From contig NC_007575.1 of the NCBI RefSeq assembly GCF_000012965.1, positions 558,001 to 622,000 on the forward strand: DNA of 64,000 bases, read 5' to 3'. A program made the translations under genes and the position numbers. Origin of the DNA: Sulfurimonas denitrificans DSM 1251. Lineage in GTDB: Bacteria > Campylobacterota > Campylobacteria > Campylobacterales > Sulfurimonadaceae. Below the pieces are notes generated by a model. The model did not search any database. It was not told where the DNA came from and saw only the letters and a program-made list of their open reading frames with translations. Positions 38,535-48,020 of the stretch are shown piece by piece. Every line of letters begins with the position of its first letter. The stretch's first letter is position 1.

Positions 38535-39511
38535 GATAAGAGTTCCTTTGCTATTTTTATAATTTCATCCGAGTTGATATCACAAATAGAGAAGTCATTT
38601 TTATCAAGTTTGTAGTGATTTACGATACTTGAAGATTTTATAGCTCTATTTATAGGTGTTACGTATATACGGTTTAGTGGAGTTGGACCAAAAAGAGTGA
38701 TTGATGGCACATTTAATCCCCACGCCATGTGAGTTGGTCCTGTGTCATTGCCTATGAGAAGAGAGCATTTAGAGATAACATACTTTAGCTCATCCAAAGA
38801 GCCACGAGGCAGTAGATGTAAAAACTCTGATTTATCTTGCATCCAAAGAGCCTTTTTGTGCTCCTCTTCGCTTCCCCAGACTATAAAAGTTTTTACATGT
38901 AGAGCTTCTGCAATTTTTACGAACTTCTCTTTTGGGTAGTTTCTGCTCTCCCATGTAGAGCCTATTACAAAGAGATTAAAGATTTCAGGCAAGTTTTTTA
39001 CATGTGAAGATGAAAACAGAAACTTCTCTTTATTTATGATTTTTTCGTTTGTAACTTCTATGCCCAACGGTTCACAGATAACGGTTGCATTTCTGTCTAT
39101 CGTATTTGCGCTATATGCTATAGAGACTTTTTTATCGTAAAAAAATGAGGCTACTCCCTCACGAATGGAATCTTTATCAAAACCCGCAATGACTTTTGCG
39201 CCTATAATCTTTGAAACTATCGCTGATTTTAAAAGTCCTTGAGCGTCTATAACGATGTCATAACTGTTTTTTGAGTATTTTTTGAGTATCTTTAGTTGAG
39301 TAAAAATTTTACTTTTTTGTTTTTTTATGGATTTTAAATCTACTTCTAAAATATTATCAATGTGGGGGTTGTTTTTTAATACATCTGCAAAACTGCGCTC
39401 AACTACCCAATCTATTTGAGCATTAGGCAACTCTTTTTTTATAAACTGCAATGCAACCATAGCGTGAATAACATCTCCCATAGCAGAGAGTTTTACTATA
39501 CATATTTTCAT
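38531..39511 (-). CDS. waaC: ADP-heptose:LPS heptosyltransferase I
   Basis: A 326-aa GT9 enzyme that attaches the first heptose to Kdo. MKICIVKLSAMGDVIHAMVAL with VDWVVE-like IDWVVERSFADVL and IDAQGLLKSA is specific for WaaC, and the donor site is LIGNDTGPTHMAWG. The ATG at 39511 was chosen; it overlaps the stop of the acyltransferase gene (ATGA), and the four upstream codons are not conserved. Confidence 0.92.
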   Translation of the reverse strand: MKICIVKLSAMGDVIHAMVALQFIKKELPNAQIDWVVERSFADVLKNNPHIDNILEVDLKSIKKQKSKIFTQLKILKKYSKNSYDIVIDAQGLLKSAIVSKIIGAKVIAGFDKDSIREGVASFFYDKKVSIAYSANTIDRNATVICEPLGIEVTNEKIINKEKFLFSSSHVKNLPEIFNLFVIGSTWESRNYPKEKFVKIAEALHVKTFIVWGSEEEHKKALWMQDKSEFLHLLPRGSLDELKYVISKCSLLIGNDTGPTHMAWGLNVPSITLFGPTPLNRIYVTPINRAIKSSSIVNHYKLDKNDFSICDINSDEIIKIAKELLS

Positions 39512-40191
39512 CAGTTGCACCATCTTATATCTGTTTTTAAGACTCTAGCGCTATCTCCACCAATGACACTATGTTTAACTCCACTAAATTTTTTTGTAAT
39601 TGTTGTATTTGCTGCAATGATGCAGCCATCATCAATAAGTGTATTTTTCAGTATAAAGCATCTAGCCCCTATCCAGACATTATTGCCAATATTAACTTCT
39701 GTTGGAGTATTTATAATACTATAATTTTTATCAAAAACTGGGTGGTGGTCACTATCCATAATTATACATTGCCACGATATTCTGGCATTATCTCCAATAG
39801 TTATTTTTTTAGCACATAAAATTGTAGTCTCGCCTGTTATGCCAAACCTCTCTCCAGCACTAAAAGTAGCCTCTTTATCTATGATAAACTTTGAGCCTAA
39901 ACCAATTTTTGCTCTGCCTTTAAATGTTACAACGCCATCTATCTTTAAGAGAGTTCTTGTATAAGCGTAGTCAATATGCTCTGTTCCGCCAAAACCTATG
40001 CGGATAATCCCTGTTTTAACCTTGCCAAGGTTTATTTTTCCACCCAATGAGATAAGCTTAGTTTTATTAGAGACAATGATAGGCAGTTTTATTGCCTGAT
40101 TTAAAGGTAAAACTCTTAAGTTTACATATATGCTCTTTGGAATTGCAAATAAGTACTTAAAGAGATTTGATATTTTTCTTGAGTTTATCAT
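39511..40191 (-). CDS. Hexapeptide-repeat acyltransferase
   Basis: A 226-aa left-handed beta-helix transferase. Repeats run from about residue 50; the catalytic His is in SDHHPVF and the C-terminal block is NIGNNVWIGARCFILKNT with the DGCIIAANTTITK coil. It likely O-acetylates a core or capsule sugar. The ATG at 40191 has TAGGAATAAAATCA in front of it; the frame is open 21 codons further but lacks a ribosome site. It is the first gene of the minus-strand LPS cluster. Confidence 0.8.
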   Translation of the reverse strand: MINSRKISNLFKYLFAIPKSIYVNLRVLPLNQAIKLPIIVSNKTKLISLGGKINLGKVKTGIIRIGFGGTEHIDYAYTRTLLKIDGVVTFKGRAKIGLGSKFIIDKEATFSAGERFGITGETTILCAKKITIGDNARISWQCIIMDSDHHPVFDKNYSIINTPTEVNIGNNVWIGARCFILKNTLIDDGCIIAANTTITKKFSGVKHSVIGGDSARVLKTDIRWCN

Positions 40192-40322
40192 TGATTTTAT
40201 TCCTATAAAGTGCGCAATAATAACATAATTGAATTGAAACTTATGGATTGGCATATAGTGATTAATTAAGATTAAAATAAATTGTTATGCTTTTTTAGGT
40301 AAAATTCATTAAAAAAAGAGCT

Positions 40323-42044
40323 TTGGAACTATTATTGAAAAAAGTGTTTAAAAGATATTTGCCATATATAAAAGAGTACAAAAAAGAGTATTTTTTAGTT
40401 GTGATTGGTATGCTCTTTACAGTCGCTGCAACGACTGCTACGGCTCATATCATGAAACCACTTATGGATGAGATGTTTATAGAAAAAAAAGAGGAGATGC
40501 TATATCTTATCCCTCTTGGACTCATTGGAATCTACTTTTTTAAATCTATTGGAAGATATATACAGTCTGTTTACATGACATATATCGGGCAGCATATAGT
40601 TAGTAGATTTAGAGAGATGATGCTTGAGAAAATCATAAACTTTGATATGATGTATCTCTACCAAAACCGCAGTGGCGAGCTAATTTCAAGAGTTACCAAT
40701 GATATAGACAGAATCAGATACTTTGTGTCAAATATGTTGCCAGAGCTTATTCGTGAGAGTTTAACCGTGATAGCCCTTGTTGCTTATGTTATATATCTAA
40801 ATCCTATGCTCTCTTTTTACTCTTTGGTTCTTCTTCCCCTAGCCGTCTATCCTATTATTCAAATAGGGAAAAAACTTAAAAAATATTCTCGCCGTTCTCA
40901 AGAGAAAAACGCAGATGTTATAAGCAGACTAACAGAGGTTTTTAACAACAGTGAAATCATAAAAGCAAATGCAACGCAGAAGTTTGAGCTAGAGCGTTTT
41001 GGCGTACAAAACTGGCAATTTTTTAAGATAAATATGAAATCTGTTTATGTTGGCGACATAGTCTCCCCTCTTATGGAATTAGTAGGTGCAGCGGGACTTG
41101 CGGCTGTCATATACATTGGTGGCAGGGAAGTTTACAGTGGCAATATGAGTGTTGGAGAGTTTAGCGCATTTTTAACCGCAGTTGGACTTGTTTTTCAACC
41201 TATTCGCAGAATAGGGTCTATTTATTCAAAGATTCAAGATGCCCTCTCCGCGAGTGAGAGAGTTTTTGAACTGCTTGATAAAGAGAACAAGATAGTTGAT
41301 GGAAAAAAAGTTTTAAAAGAAGATATAACGCATATAGAGTTTAGAGATGTAAGCCTCAAATATGAAGAGAGATATATCTTGGATGGAGTCAATATAGAGA
41401 TAAAACAAGGACAAAATATTGCACTTGTTGGCGATAGTGGGGGTGGTAAGAGTACCTTTATAAACATGCTTCTTAGATTTTATGACCCACAAGATGGCTC
41501 CGTACTTGTAAATGGTATAAATATAAAGGAGTTTACGCAAGATTCTCTAAAGCATCATATTTCGCTAGTTACTCAAAGAATTTACATATTTCAAGATACT
41601 TTAGCCGCAAACGTTGCTTATGGGCAAGATATAGATGAGAAAAGAGTAAAAGATGCGCTTATATTAGCCGATGCTTTGAGCTTTGTAGAGTCGCTTGAAG
41701 ATGGGATAGAGACAAAAATGGAAGAGTTCGGCTCAAATCTATCAGGCGGACAAAGACAGCGCATAGCAATAGCTAGAGCTATCTATAAACATGCTTCACT
41801 TATACTCTTTGATGAAGCCACTTCTGCACTTGATAATGAGAGTGAAAAGAGGATTCAAGAAGCGCTACATAACTATACAAAAGATAAAATAACCATCACA
41901 ATCGCACACAGATTAGGAACAATACAAAATGCAGATAAGATTTTGGTTGTACAAAAGGGTAAAATTATAGCAAGCGGAAGCCACTCTGAACTGCTAGAGA
42001 GTTGTGAAGTGTATCAAAGATTGGCTGGTGGACTTAAAAAATAG
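40323..42044 (+). CDS. msbA: MsbA-like lipid exporter ABC transporter
   Basis: A 573-aa fused half-transporter: six membrane helices (about 20-320) then the ATPase with Walker A GDSGGGKST, signature LSGGQRQRIA, Walker B LILFDEATSALD and the switch His in IAHRLG. MsbA flips lipid A-core across the inner membrane; PglK-like flippases of lipid-linked oligosaccharide look similar, so that alternative stays open. The start is not certain: TTG at 40323 or 40335 or GTG at 40344. It lies between the LPS core cluster and the legionaminate operon. Confidence 0.82.
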   Translation: MELLLKKVFKRYLPYIKEYKKEYFLVVIGMLFTVAATTATAHIMKPLMDEMFIEKKEEMLYLIPLGLIGIYFFKSIGRYIQSVYMTYIGQHIVSRFREMMLEKIINFDMMYLYQNRSGELISRVTNDIDRIRYFVSNMLPELIRESLTVIALVAYVIYLNPMLSFYSLVLLPLAVYPIIQIGKKLKKYSRRSQEKNADVISRLTEVFNNSEIIKANATQKFELERFGVQNWQFFKINMKSVYVGDIVSPLMELVGAAGLAAVIYIGGREVYSGNMSVGEFSAFLTAVGLVFQPIRRIGSIYSKIQDALSASERVFELLDKENKIVDGKKVLKEDITHIEFRDVSLKYEERYILDGVNIEIKQGQNIALVGDSGGGKSTFINMLLRFYDPQDGSVLVNGINIKEFTQDSLKHHISLVTQRIYIFQDTLAANVAYGQDIDEKRVKDALILADALSFVESLEDGIETKMEEFGSNLSGGQRQRIAIARAIYKHASLILFDEATSALDNESEKRIQEALHNYTKDKITITIAHRLGTIQNADKILVVQKGKIIASGSHSELLESCEVYQRLAGGLKK

Positions 42045-42063
42045 ATAAGAGAGGTATTTGAAA

Positions 42064-43269
42064 ATGAAAAAAATATTAAACCTAATAGGAAGAACAAAAG
42101 AGCTTTTTATAGATGACATTAATACTCATAATAAAGAGCTTAAAAATATAGTTTCATCTTCAACTTTTTTGGTTCTCGGCGGTGCTGGAAGTATCGGTCA
42201 AGCAGTCACCAAAGAGATATTTAAACGCCACCCTAAAAAGCTACATGTAGTAGATATATCTGAGAACAATATGGTTGAGTTGGTTAGAGATATACGAAGT
42301 AGTTTTGGATATATTGATGGAGATTTCCAAACCTTTGCTTTAGATATTGGTAGCTCTGAATATGACGCTTTTATCAAGTCTGATGGGAAATATGATTATG
42401 TTTTAAATCTCTCAGCACTCAAACATGTAAGAAGTGAAAAAGATCCATTTACACTTATGCGCATGATTGAGACAAATGTTTTTAATACCGATAAAACACT
42501 TCTACAATCCATAGAAAATGGGGTAAAAAAGTACTTTTGTGTAAGTACAGATAAAGCCGCAAATCCAGTAAATATGATGGGTGCTAGCAAGCGAATCATG
42601 GAGATGTTTGTGATGAGAAAATCACAGCAGATAGATGTCTCAATGGCACGATTTGCAAATGTGGCTTTTAGTGATGGAAGCCTTCTTCATGGTTTTGATC
42701 AGCGTATAAAAAAACTCCAACCCATAGTCGCTCCAAATGATATAAAAAGATACTTTGTTACAACGCAAGAGAGCGGTGAACTTTGTCTTATGTCTTGTAT
42801 TTTTGCTCAAAACAGAGATATATTTTTCCCAAAACTAAGCGAAAATCTACATCTAATAACTTTTGCAGAGATTGCAGTAAAGTATTTAAAAGATTTAGGA
42901 TATGAACCATATCTTTGCAAAGATGAAGATGAAGCAAGAAATTTTTTCACTGAAAATTTCAAATCAAATACAGAGCATTCAAAGCAGTGGCCATGCCTAT
43001 TTACGGCAAGTGATACGACTGGAGAGAAGGATTTTGAAGAGTTTTTTACAGATGCAGAAACCTTAGATATGAATAGATTTGAGAATTTAGGTGTTATAAA
43101 AAATGAAGCAAATTATGATGAAGAGAAATTAAATCATTTTGAGAATACAATAAAAAAATATAAACAAAACCTCACATGGACAAAAGAAGATATTGTAAAA
43201 GAGTTTTTTAAAATGATTCCAGATTTTGGACATAAAGAGAGCGGTAAGTATCTTGATGCAAAGATGTAA
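42064..43269 (+). CDS. legB: UDP-/GDP-GlcNAc 4,6-dehydratase, LegB type
   Basis: A 401-aa extended SDR without the membrane segments of PglF. FLVLGGAGSIGQAV binds NAD, and STDKAANPVNMMGASKR is the CapD/PglF-type active-site block in which Met replaces the usual Tyr. It corresponds to Cj1319/LegB, which makes the 4-keto-6-deoxy intermediate of legionaminic acid. ATG 42064 lies 9 nt after GAGG; a TTG two codons upstream is less likely. It is the first gene of the sugar operon. Confidence 0.85.
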   Translation: MKKILNLIGRTKELFIDDINTHNKELKNIVSSSTFLVLGGAGSIGQAVTKEIFKRHPKKLHVVDISENNMVELVRDIRSSFGYIDGDFQTFALDIGSSEYDAFIKSDGKYDYVLNLSALKHVRSEKDPFTLMRMIETNVFNTDKTLLQSIENGVKKYFCVSTDKAANPVNMMGASKRIMEMFVMRKSQQIDVSMARFANVAFSDGSLLHGFDQRIKKLQPIVAPNDIKRYFVTTQESGELCLMSCIFAQNRDIFFPKLSENLHLITFAEIAVKYLKDLGYEPYLCKDEDEARNFFTENFKSNTEHSKQWPCLFTASDTTGEKDFEEFFTDAETLDMNRFENLGVIKNEANYDEEKLNHFENTIKKYKQNLTWTKEDIVKEFFKMIPDFGHKESGKYLDAKM

Positions 43270-43270
43270 T

Positions 43271-44407
43271 ATGAAAAATATAGTAGATTTTATACAAAAT
43301 ACTTTTAAAACTAAAGAGTTTGTTCCGCTTCATGAACCTAGATTTATAGGAAATGAAAAAAAATATTTAAACGACTGCATAGACTCTACTTTTGTCTCAA
43401 GCGTTGGTAAATATGTAGATACTTTTGAAAAAGAGTTTGCTTTGCGTGTAGGAAGTAAATACGCAATAGCAACGGTAAATGGAACTGCGGCGCTACATGT
43501 AAGTTTATTGCTTGTAGATGTAAAAAAAGACGATGAGGTTATCACTCAACCACTTACCTTTATAGCTACATGTAATGCTATCTCTTATCTTGGTGCAAAA
43601 CCTGTTTTTGTGGATGTTGATATTGATACTATGGGTTTGAGTCCAGATTCACTAAAGAGATTTTTAGAAAAAAATTGTGAGATAAAAAACAGTACATGTA
43701 TAAATAAAATCTCTGGCAAAGTGATAAAGGCTTGTGTCCCAATGCACACTTTTGGGCATCCTTGTCGTATTGATGAGATAAAAGAGATTTGTGATAAGTG
43801 GAATATATCTTTAGTAGAAGATGCAGCGGAGAGTTTGGGAAGTTACTATAAAAATAGGCATACAGGTACTTTTGGCAAAGTTGGAGCATTTAGTTTTAAT
43901 GGCAATAAAATTATCACCTCAGGTGGGGGCGGAGTTATAGTTACAGATGATGAGGCGATAGCAAAAAGAGCAAAACACATCACAACAACAGCTAAAATCC
44001 CGCACCCTTATGAGTATGTACATGATGAGGTAGGCTACAACTACAGACTGCCAAATATAAATGCAGCCCTGCTTGTGGCTCAATTAGAGCAACTTGATGG
44101 ATTTTTAGCCTCTAAAAGAGAGCTAGCTTTAAGATATAAAGAGTTTTTTTCAAAAAGTGAGATAGTTTTTGCAGAGGAGCCCAAGGAGAGTAAATCAAAC
44201 TACTGGCTCCAAGCGATACTCTTAAGCGATAAAAACCAAAGAGATGAATTTTTAGAGTTTACAAATAAAAACGGCGTAATGACAAGACCTATTTGGCGGC
44301 TTATGAATGAGCTTGAGATGTTTAAAGATTGTCAAAGAGATAATTTAAAAAATGCTAAATATTTAGAACAAAGAGTTGTAAATATACCAAGTAGTGTGAT
44401 TTTATAA
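43271..44407 (+). CDS. legC: Sugar-nucleotide 4-aminotransferase LegC
   Basis: A 378-aa DegT/DnrJ/EryC1 PLP enzyme that aminates C4 of the LegB product. PLP lysine is K213 in FNGNKIITSGGGG, with VEDAAESLGS holding the cofactor aspartate. ATG 43271 begins 1 bp after the legB stop; the frame continues 15 codons upstream inside legB. It shares one base with the next gene (TAATG). Confidence 0.9.
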   Translation: MKNIVDFIQNTFKTKEFVPLHEPRFIGNEKKYLNDCIDSTFVSSVGKYVDTFEKEFALRVGSKYAIATVNGTAALHVSLLLVDVKKDDEVITQPLTFIATCNAISYLGAKPVFVDVDIDTMGLSPDSLKRFLEKNCEIKNSTCINKISGKVIKACVPMHTFGHPCRIDEIKEICDKWNISLVEDAAESLGSYYKNRHTGTFGKVGAFSFNGNKIITSGGGGVIVTDDEAIAKRAKHITTTAKIPHPYEYVHDEVGYNYRLPNINAALLVAQLEQLDGFLASKRELALRYKEFFSKSEIVFAEEPKESKSNYWLQAILLSDKNQRDEFLEFTNKNGVMTRPIWRLMNELEMFKDCQRDNLKNAKYLEQRVVNIPSSVIL

Positions 44408-44982
44408 TGAAAGAAAAAATAATTTTAATCGGTGGCGGTGGGCATTGTCATAGTGTTATAGATGTTATTGAGCTTGAAGATAAGTATGAAATCGTAGGAA
44501 TTATTGATATCAAAGAGAATATTGGAAAAAAAGTTTTAGGTTATGAAATTATTGGATGTGATGATGATTTGAGTACTATATTTCAAACTTGTAAAAATGC
44601 AGTTATAACAGTAGGACAAGTAAAATCAAACAGCATAAGAGTTGAGTTGTTTGAGAAGTTAAAAAGAGTGGGATTTAAACTGCCAACTATAATTTCGCCT
44701 TTGGCTTATGTGTCAAAGCATGCATGCGTAGATGAGGGAACTGTGGTTATGCATCATGCGCTTATAAATGCAAATGCAAAAATAGGTAAAAATTGCATCA
44801 TAAACACAAAAGCTTTGATAGAACATGACGCGATTGTAGAAGATTATTGCCATATATCAACTGCAAGTGTTGTCAATGGTGGAGTGATAGTAAAAGCAGA
44901 TACTTTTTTTGGAAGTAATGCAACTTCAAAACAGAGTGTAAAAGTCGAGGGATTTATAAAAGCTGGGAGTGTAGCAAAATGA
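44407..44982 (+). CDS. legH: NeuD/PglD-like sugar N-acetyltransferase
   Basis: A 191-aa protein with an N-terminal Rossmann-like part (IILIGGGGHCHSVIDVIE) and a left-handed beta-helix from about 95 (CVDEGTVVMHHALINANAKIGKNCIINTKALIEHD, with the catalytic His near 137). In this position it probably N-acetylates the 4-amino group (LegH role); NeuD-type O-acetylation of the finished sugar is the alternative. The stop overlaps legI by 4 bp. Confidence 0.78.
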   Translation: MKEKIILIGGGGHCHSVIDVIELEDKYEIVGIIDIKENIGKKVLGYEIIGCDDDLSTIFQTCKNAVITVGQVKSNSIRVELFEKLKRVGFKLPTIISPLAYVSKHACVDEGTVVMHHALINANAKIGKNCIINTKALIEHDAIVEDYCHISTASVVNGGVIVKADTFFGSNATSKQSVKVEGFIKAGSVAK

Positions 44983-45980
44983 GCAAAGTCTTTATAATAG
45001 CAGAGGCAGGAGTTAATCATAACGGAGATATAAAACTAGCCAAAAAGCTTATAGATGTAGCTTGTATTGCAGGTGTTGATGCTGTTAAATTTCAAACTTT
45101 TAAAGCAATTAATCTTGTAAGTAAAAATGCACAAAAGGCTGAGTATCAAAAAAAGAACATGAGTGATGGCGATGATTCTCAGTTTAACATGTTAAAAAAA
45201 TTAGAGCTAGACATAGATACGCACAAAGAATTAATCGCATACTGCAACTCAAACAAGATAATGTTTTTATCTACCCCTTTTGACCATGATAGTATTGAGC
45301 TTTTAAATGATTTAGGGCTGCAAATTTTTAAAATTCCAAGCGGAGAGATTACAAATCTCCCATATTTAAGACACATAGGAAAACTAAACAAAAAAATCAT
45401 ACTCTCAACTGGAATGGCAGATATGGGCGAGATTGAAGATGCCCTAGATGTTTTAGTAAACGCTGGAACAAAAAAAGAGAATATTACAGTCTTACATGCT
45501 AACACAATGTACCCAACTCCTATGGAAGATGTAAATTTAAGAGCGATGATAACAATAGGAGAAGCTTTTGATGTAGCATTTGGATATAGTGACCATACTT
45601 TAGGCATAGAAGTTCCTATCGCAGCAGTTGCAATGGGCGCTACATGTATAGAAAAACACTTTACACTAGATTGTACGATGGATGGACCAGACCATAAAGC
45701 TTCACTAGAGCCAGACGAACTCAAAGCGATGGTAAAAGCTATACGAAATATTGAGTTAGCAATGGGAAGCGGTATCAAAAAACCATCTAAAAGTGAAATG
45801 CCAAATATTCAAATAGCTAGAAAATCTATAGTTGCAAAAAGTGGCATAAAAAAAGGTGAAATTTTAAGCGAAGAAAACCTAGCTATAAAAAGACCAGCAA
45901 ATGGGATAAACCCTATGAGATGGGATGAAATCGTTGGAACTATTGCTTCTAAGGACTATGAGGAAGATGAGTTGATATGA
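44979..45980 (+). CDS. legI: Legionaminic acid synthase (NeuB family)
   Basis: A 333-aa protein: a TIM-barrel synthase (1-270) that condenses a 6-deoxy-2,4-diacetamido hexose with PEP, then an antifreeze-like SAF domain (about 280-333). Motifs: AEAGVNHNGDIKLAKKLI, FSTPFD-like FLSTPFDHDS, GYSDHTLG, and EKHFTLD. It groups by context with NeuB2/LegI and not with PseI. It overlaps both neighbours by 4 bp. Confidence 0.9.
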   Translation: MSKVFIIAEAGVNHNGDIKLAKKLIDVACIAGVDAVKFQTFKAINLVSKNAQKAEYQKKNMSDGDDSQFNMLKKLELDIDTHKELIAYCNSNKIMFLSTPFDHDSIELLNDLGLQIFKIPSGEITNLPYLRHIGKLNKKIILSTGMADMGEIEDALDVLVNAGTKKENITVLHANTMYPTPMEDVNLRAMITIGEAFDVAFGYSDHTLGIEVPIAAVAMGATCIEKHFTLDCTMDGPDHKASLEPDELKAMVKAIRNIELAMGSGIKKPSKSEMPNIQIARKSIVAKSGIKKGEILSEENLAIKRPANGINPMRWDEIVGTIASKDYEEDELI

Positions 45981-46858
45981 ATGAAATAATCACTACAGAT
46001 AATCAAATGATACAAGACAAAATTTATACGCTAAGAGACGAACAAGTGATGTTGGATAAAGATTTGGCAGAGTTGTATGGAGTTGAAACAAAAAGAATTA
46101 ATGAAGCAGTTAAAAATAATCAAGATAAATTTCAAGAAGATTTTTTCTTTGAATTGACAAATGATGAATTTAGTATTTTGCGGTCGAAACTTTCGACCGC
46201 AAAATTTGCTAAAACTAGAACTAATCCTAAAGTTTTTACAGAACAAGGTGTCTATATGTTGGCGACTATACTAAAGAGTAAAGTTGCTTCACAAACTACT
46301 GTTTTGATTATTAAAACATTTGCAAATATGAGAAAGTTTTTATTATCAAATGCGAGTATCTTTCAAAGACTAGACTCACTTGAAGTTAAACAAATCCAAA
46401 GCAAATTAGAATCAGATGAAAAGTTCAATAAAATCTTCAACGCTATAGAAGAAAAGGGCATACCACAAAAACAACATATCTTTTACAACGGACAGATTTT
46501 TGATGCATATCTTTTCGTAAGTGATATTATAAAAAATGCTAAAACATCTATAAAACTCATTGATAACTATGTAGATGAAACAACATTAATATTGTTTACT
46601 AAAAGAGATGCAAATGTAAGTATGACAATATATACAAAAACGATATCTGCACAGTTAAATCTAGATTTACAAAAATATAATGCTCAATACCCAAACATAG
46701 AGATAAAAAAGTTTGATTTATCACATGATAGATTTTTAATCATTGATGAAAAAGAGATATATCACTTTGGAGCTAGCTTAAAAGACTTAGGTAAAAAATG
46801 GTTTGCAGTCTCCAAGATGGATATTGATTCTTTTGAATTTATGGAGAAGTTGAAATGA
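45977..46858 (+). CDS. ORF6N-domain protein with PLD-like C-terminus
   Basis: A 293-aa protein. Residues about 12-105 form the ORF6N (KilA-N-related) DNA-binding domain: VMLDKDLAELYGVETKRINEAV, ending KVFTEQGVYMLATILKS. A helical linker follows, then a domain (about 165-293) with a phospholipase-D-like half site HDRFLIID (H250, Lys replaced by Arg) and YHFGASLKDLGKK. Such proteins are usually found on phages and genomic islands. Here it overlaps legI and legG by 4 bp each (ATGA), so it is built into a glycan operon. A perfect 15-bp inverted repeat lies in codons 67-77. Function unknown; regulator or defence effector are both possible. Confidence 0.85.
   Translation: MNEIITTDNQMIQDKIYTLRDEQVMLDKDLAELYGVETKRINEAVKNNQDKFQEDFFFELTNDEFSILRSKLSTAKFAKTRTNPKVFTEQGVYMLATILKSKVASQTTVLIIKTFANMRKFLLSNASIFQRLDSLEVKQIQSKLESDEKFNKIFNAIEEKGIPQKQHIFYNGQIFDAYLFVSDIIKNAKTSIKLIDNYVDETTLILFTKRDANVSMTIYTKTISAQLNLDLQKYNAQYPNIEIKKFDLSHDRFLIIDEKEIYHFGASLKDLGKKWFAVSKMDIDSFEFMEKLK
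46175..46205. repeat. Perfect 15-bp inverted repeat inside the ORF6N gene
   Basis: ATTTTGCGGTCGAAA, one C, then its exact reverse complement TTTCGACCGCAAAAT. It encodes ILRSKLSTAKF in the DNA-binding domain. The GC-rich centre stands out from the AT-rich surroundings. Confidence 0.95.
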
Positions 46859-48018
46859 GTAAAAGAAAAATATGTGTAGTAACAGGAACTAGAGCTGAGT
46901 ATGGATTGCTTTATTGGCTTATGAAAGAGATACAAAATGATAGCGAACTAGAACTTCAACTCATTGTTACAGGAATGCACCTAAGTCCAGAGTTTGGACT
47001 GACTTATAAAGAGATAGAGAAAGATTTTAAAATTGATAAAAAAATAGAGATGTTGCTCTCTTCAGATACTGCTGTTGGCATCTCAAAGTCTATGGGCTTG
47101 GCTCAGATAAGTTTTGCAGAAGCTTATGAAGAGCTAAAGCCTGACATATTGGTAGTTTTAGGCGATAGATATGAAATATTTAGTGCTGTAAGTGCTGCTA
47201 TGATAGCTCGTGTTCCTATTGCGCATTTACATGGCGGAGAGAGTACTGAGGGCGCATTTGATGAGTCTATTCGTCATAGCATAACAAAGATGAGTCATCT
47301 TCACTTTACTGCTACAGAGGAGTATAAAAAGAGAGTTATTCAACTTGGAGAGCAGCCGAAGAGAGTTTTTAATGTTGGTGGAATGGGAATAGAAAACATT
47401 AAAAGATTAAAACTTTTAACAAAAAAAGAGTTTGAAGAGTCAATTAATTTTAAACTTAACAAAAAAAACATATTAGTAACTTTTCATCCCGTAACTCTTG
47501 AAAATTCAACCGCCAAAGAGCAATTTCAAGAGCTCCTTGATGCAATAGATGAGTTAAGGGATACAAATATAATTTTTACAAAAGCAAATAGTGATACAGA
47601 TGGAAGAGTTATAAATCAGATGTGTGATGAGTATGTTACTAATAATCATCATAAATCAATTTGCTTTACTTCCTTAGGGCAGTTACGCTACTTAAGCGCA
47701 TTGCAACATGTAGATGCTATGATTGGCAATAGCTCTAGCGGCTTAGCAGAAGCCCCTAGCTTTAAGATAGGAACTATCAACATCGGAGATAGGCAAAAAG
47801 GACGCATACAAGCCAAAAGTGTGATAGATTGTGAGCCTATAAAATCATCAATTTCTCAAGCGTTTAAAAAGCTTTACACTCAAGAGTTTCAAGAGTTATT
47901 AAAAAATACAGCAAACCCTTATGGTGATGGGTGCGCAAGTATAAAGATTGTTAAGGAACTAAAAAAGTTAGATTTAGATAATATTTTAAAAAAATTATTT
48001 TATGATTTAAGGGTTTAA
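46855..48018 (+). CDS. legG: UDP-diacetylbacillosamine-type 2-epimerase, hydrolysing (LegG/NeuC)
   Basis: A 387-aa GT-B-fold epimerase that releases the UDP or GDP moiety and inverts C2, giving the hexose substrate of LegI. VTGTRAEYGLLYWLM opens the protein, with DILVVLGDRYEIFSA, HLHGGESTEGAFDE, and GNSSSGLAEAPSF. All are NeuC/LegG signatures. It is preceded by the ORF6N gene (4-bp overlap). Confidence 0.92.
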   Translation: MSKRKICVVTGTRAEYGLLYWLMKEIQNDSELELQLIVTGMHLSPEFGLTYKEIEKDFKIDKKIEMLLSSDTAVGISKSMGLAQISFAEAYEELKPDILVVLGDRYEIFSAVSAAMIARVPIAHLHGGESTEGAFDESIRHSITKMSHLHFTATEEYKKRVIQLGEQPKRVFNVGGMGIENIKRLKLLTKKEFEESINFKLNKKNILVTFHPVTLENSTAKEQFQELLDAIDELRDTNIIFTKANSDTDGRVINQMCDEYVTNNHHKSICFTSLGQLRYLSALQHVDAMIGNSSSGLAEAPSFKIGTINIGDRQKGRIQAKSVIDCEPIKSSISQAFKKLYTQEFQELLKNTANPYGDGCASIKIVKELKKLDLDNILKKLFYDLRV

Positions 48019-48020
48019 TT

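Noticed and set aside
40282-40305. Sigma-70 promoter before msbA (TTGTTA and TAAAAT)
   Set aside because: The spacer is only 12 bp, too short for a functional pair.
43226-43270. Longer N-terminus for LegC
   Set aside because: It would overlap legB by 44 bp without a ribosome site; the ATG at 43271 begins the conserved sequence.
45179-45778. A 199-codon ORF antisense to legI
   Set aside because: It mirrors a strongly supported synthase gene, has no ribosome site and a composition typical of antisense frames.
44979-45980. Assignment of the NeuB protein to pseudaminic acid (PseI)
   Set aside because: The cluster has LegG/NeuC-type epimerase, PtmE and LegF and lacks PseB/PseC/PseG-like genes, so the legionaminate route fits better.
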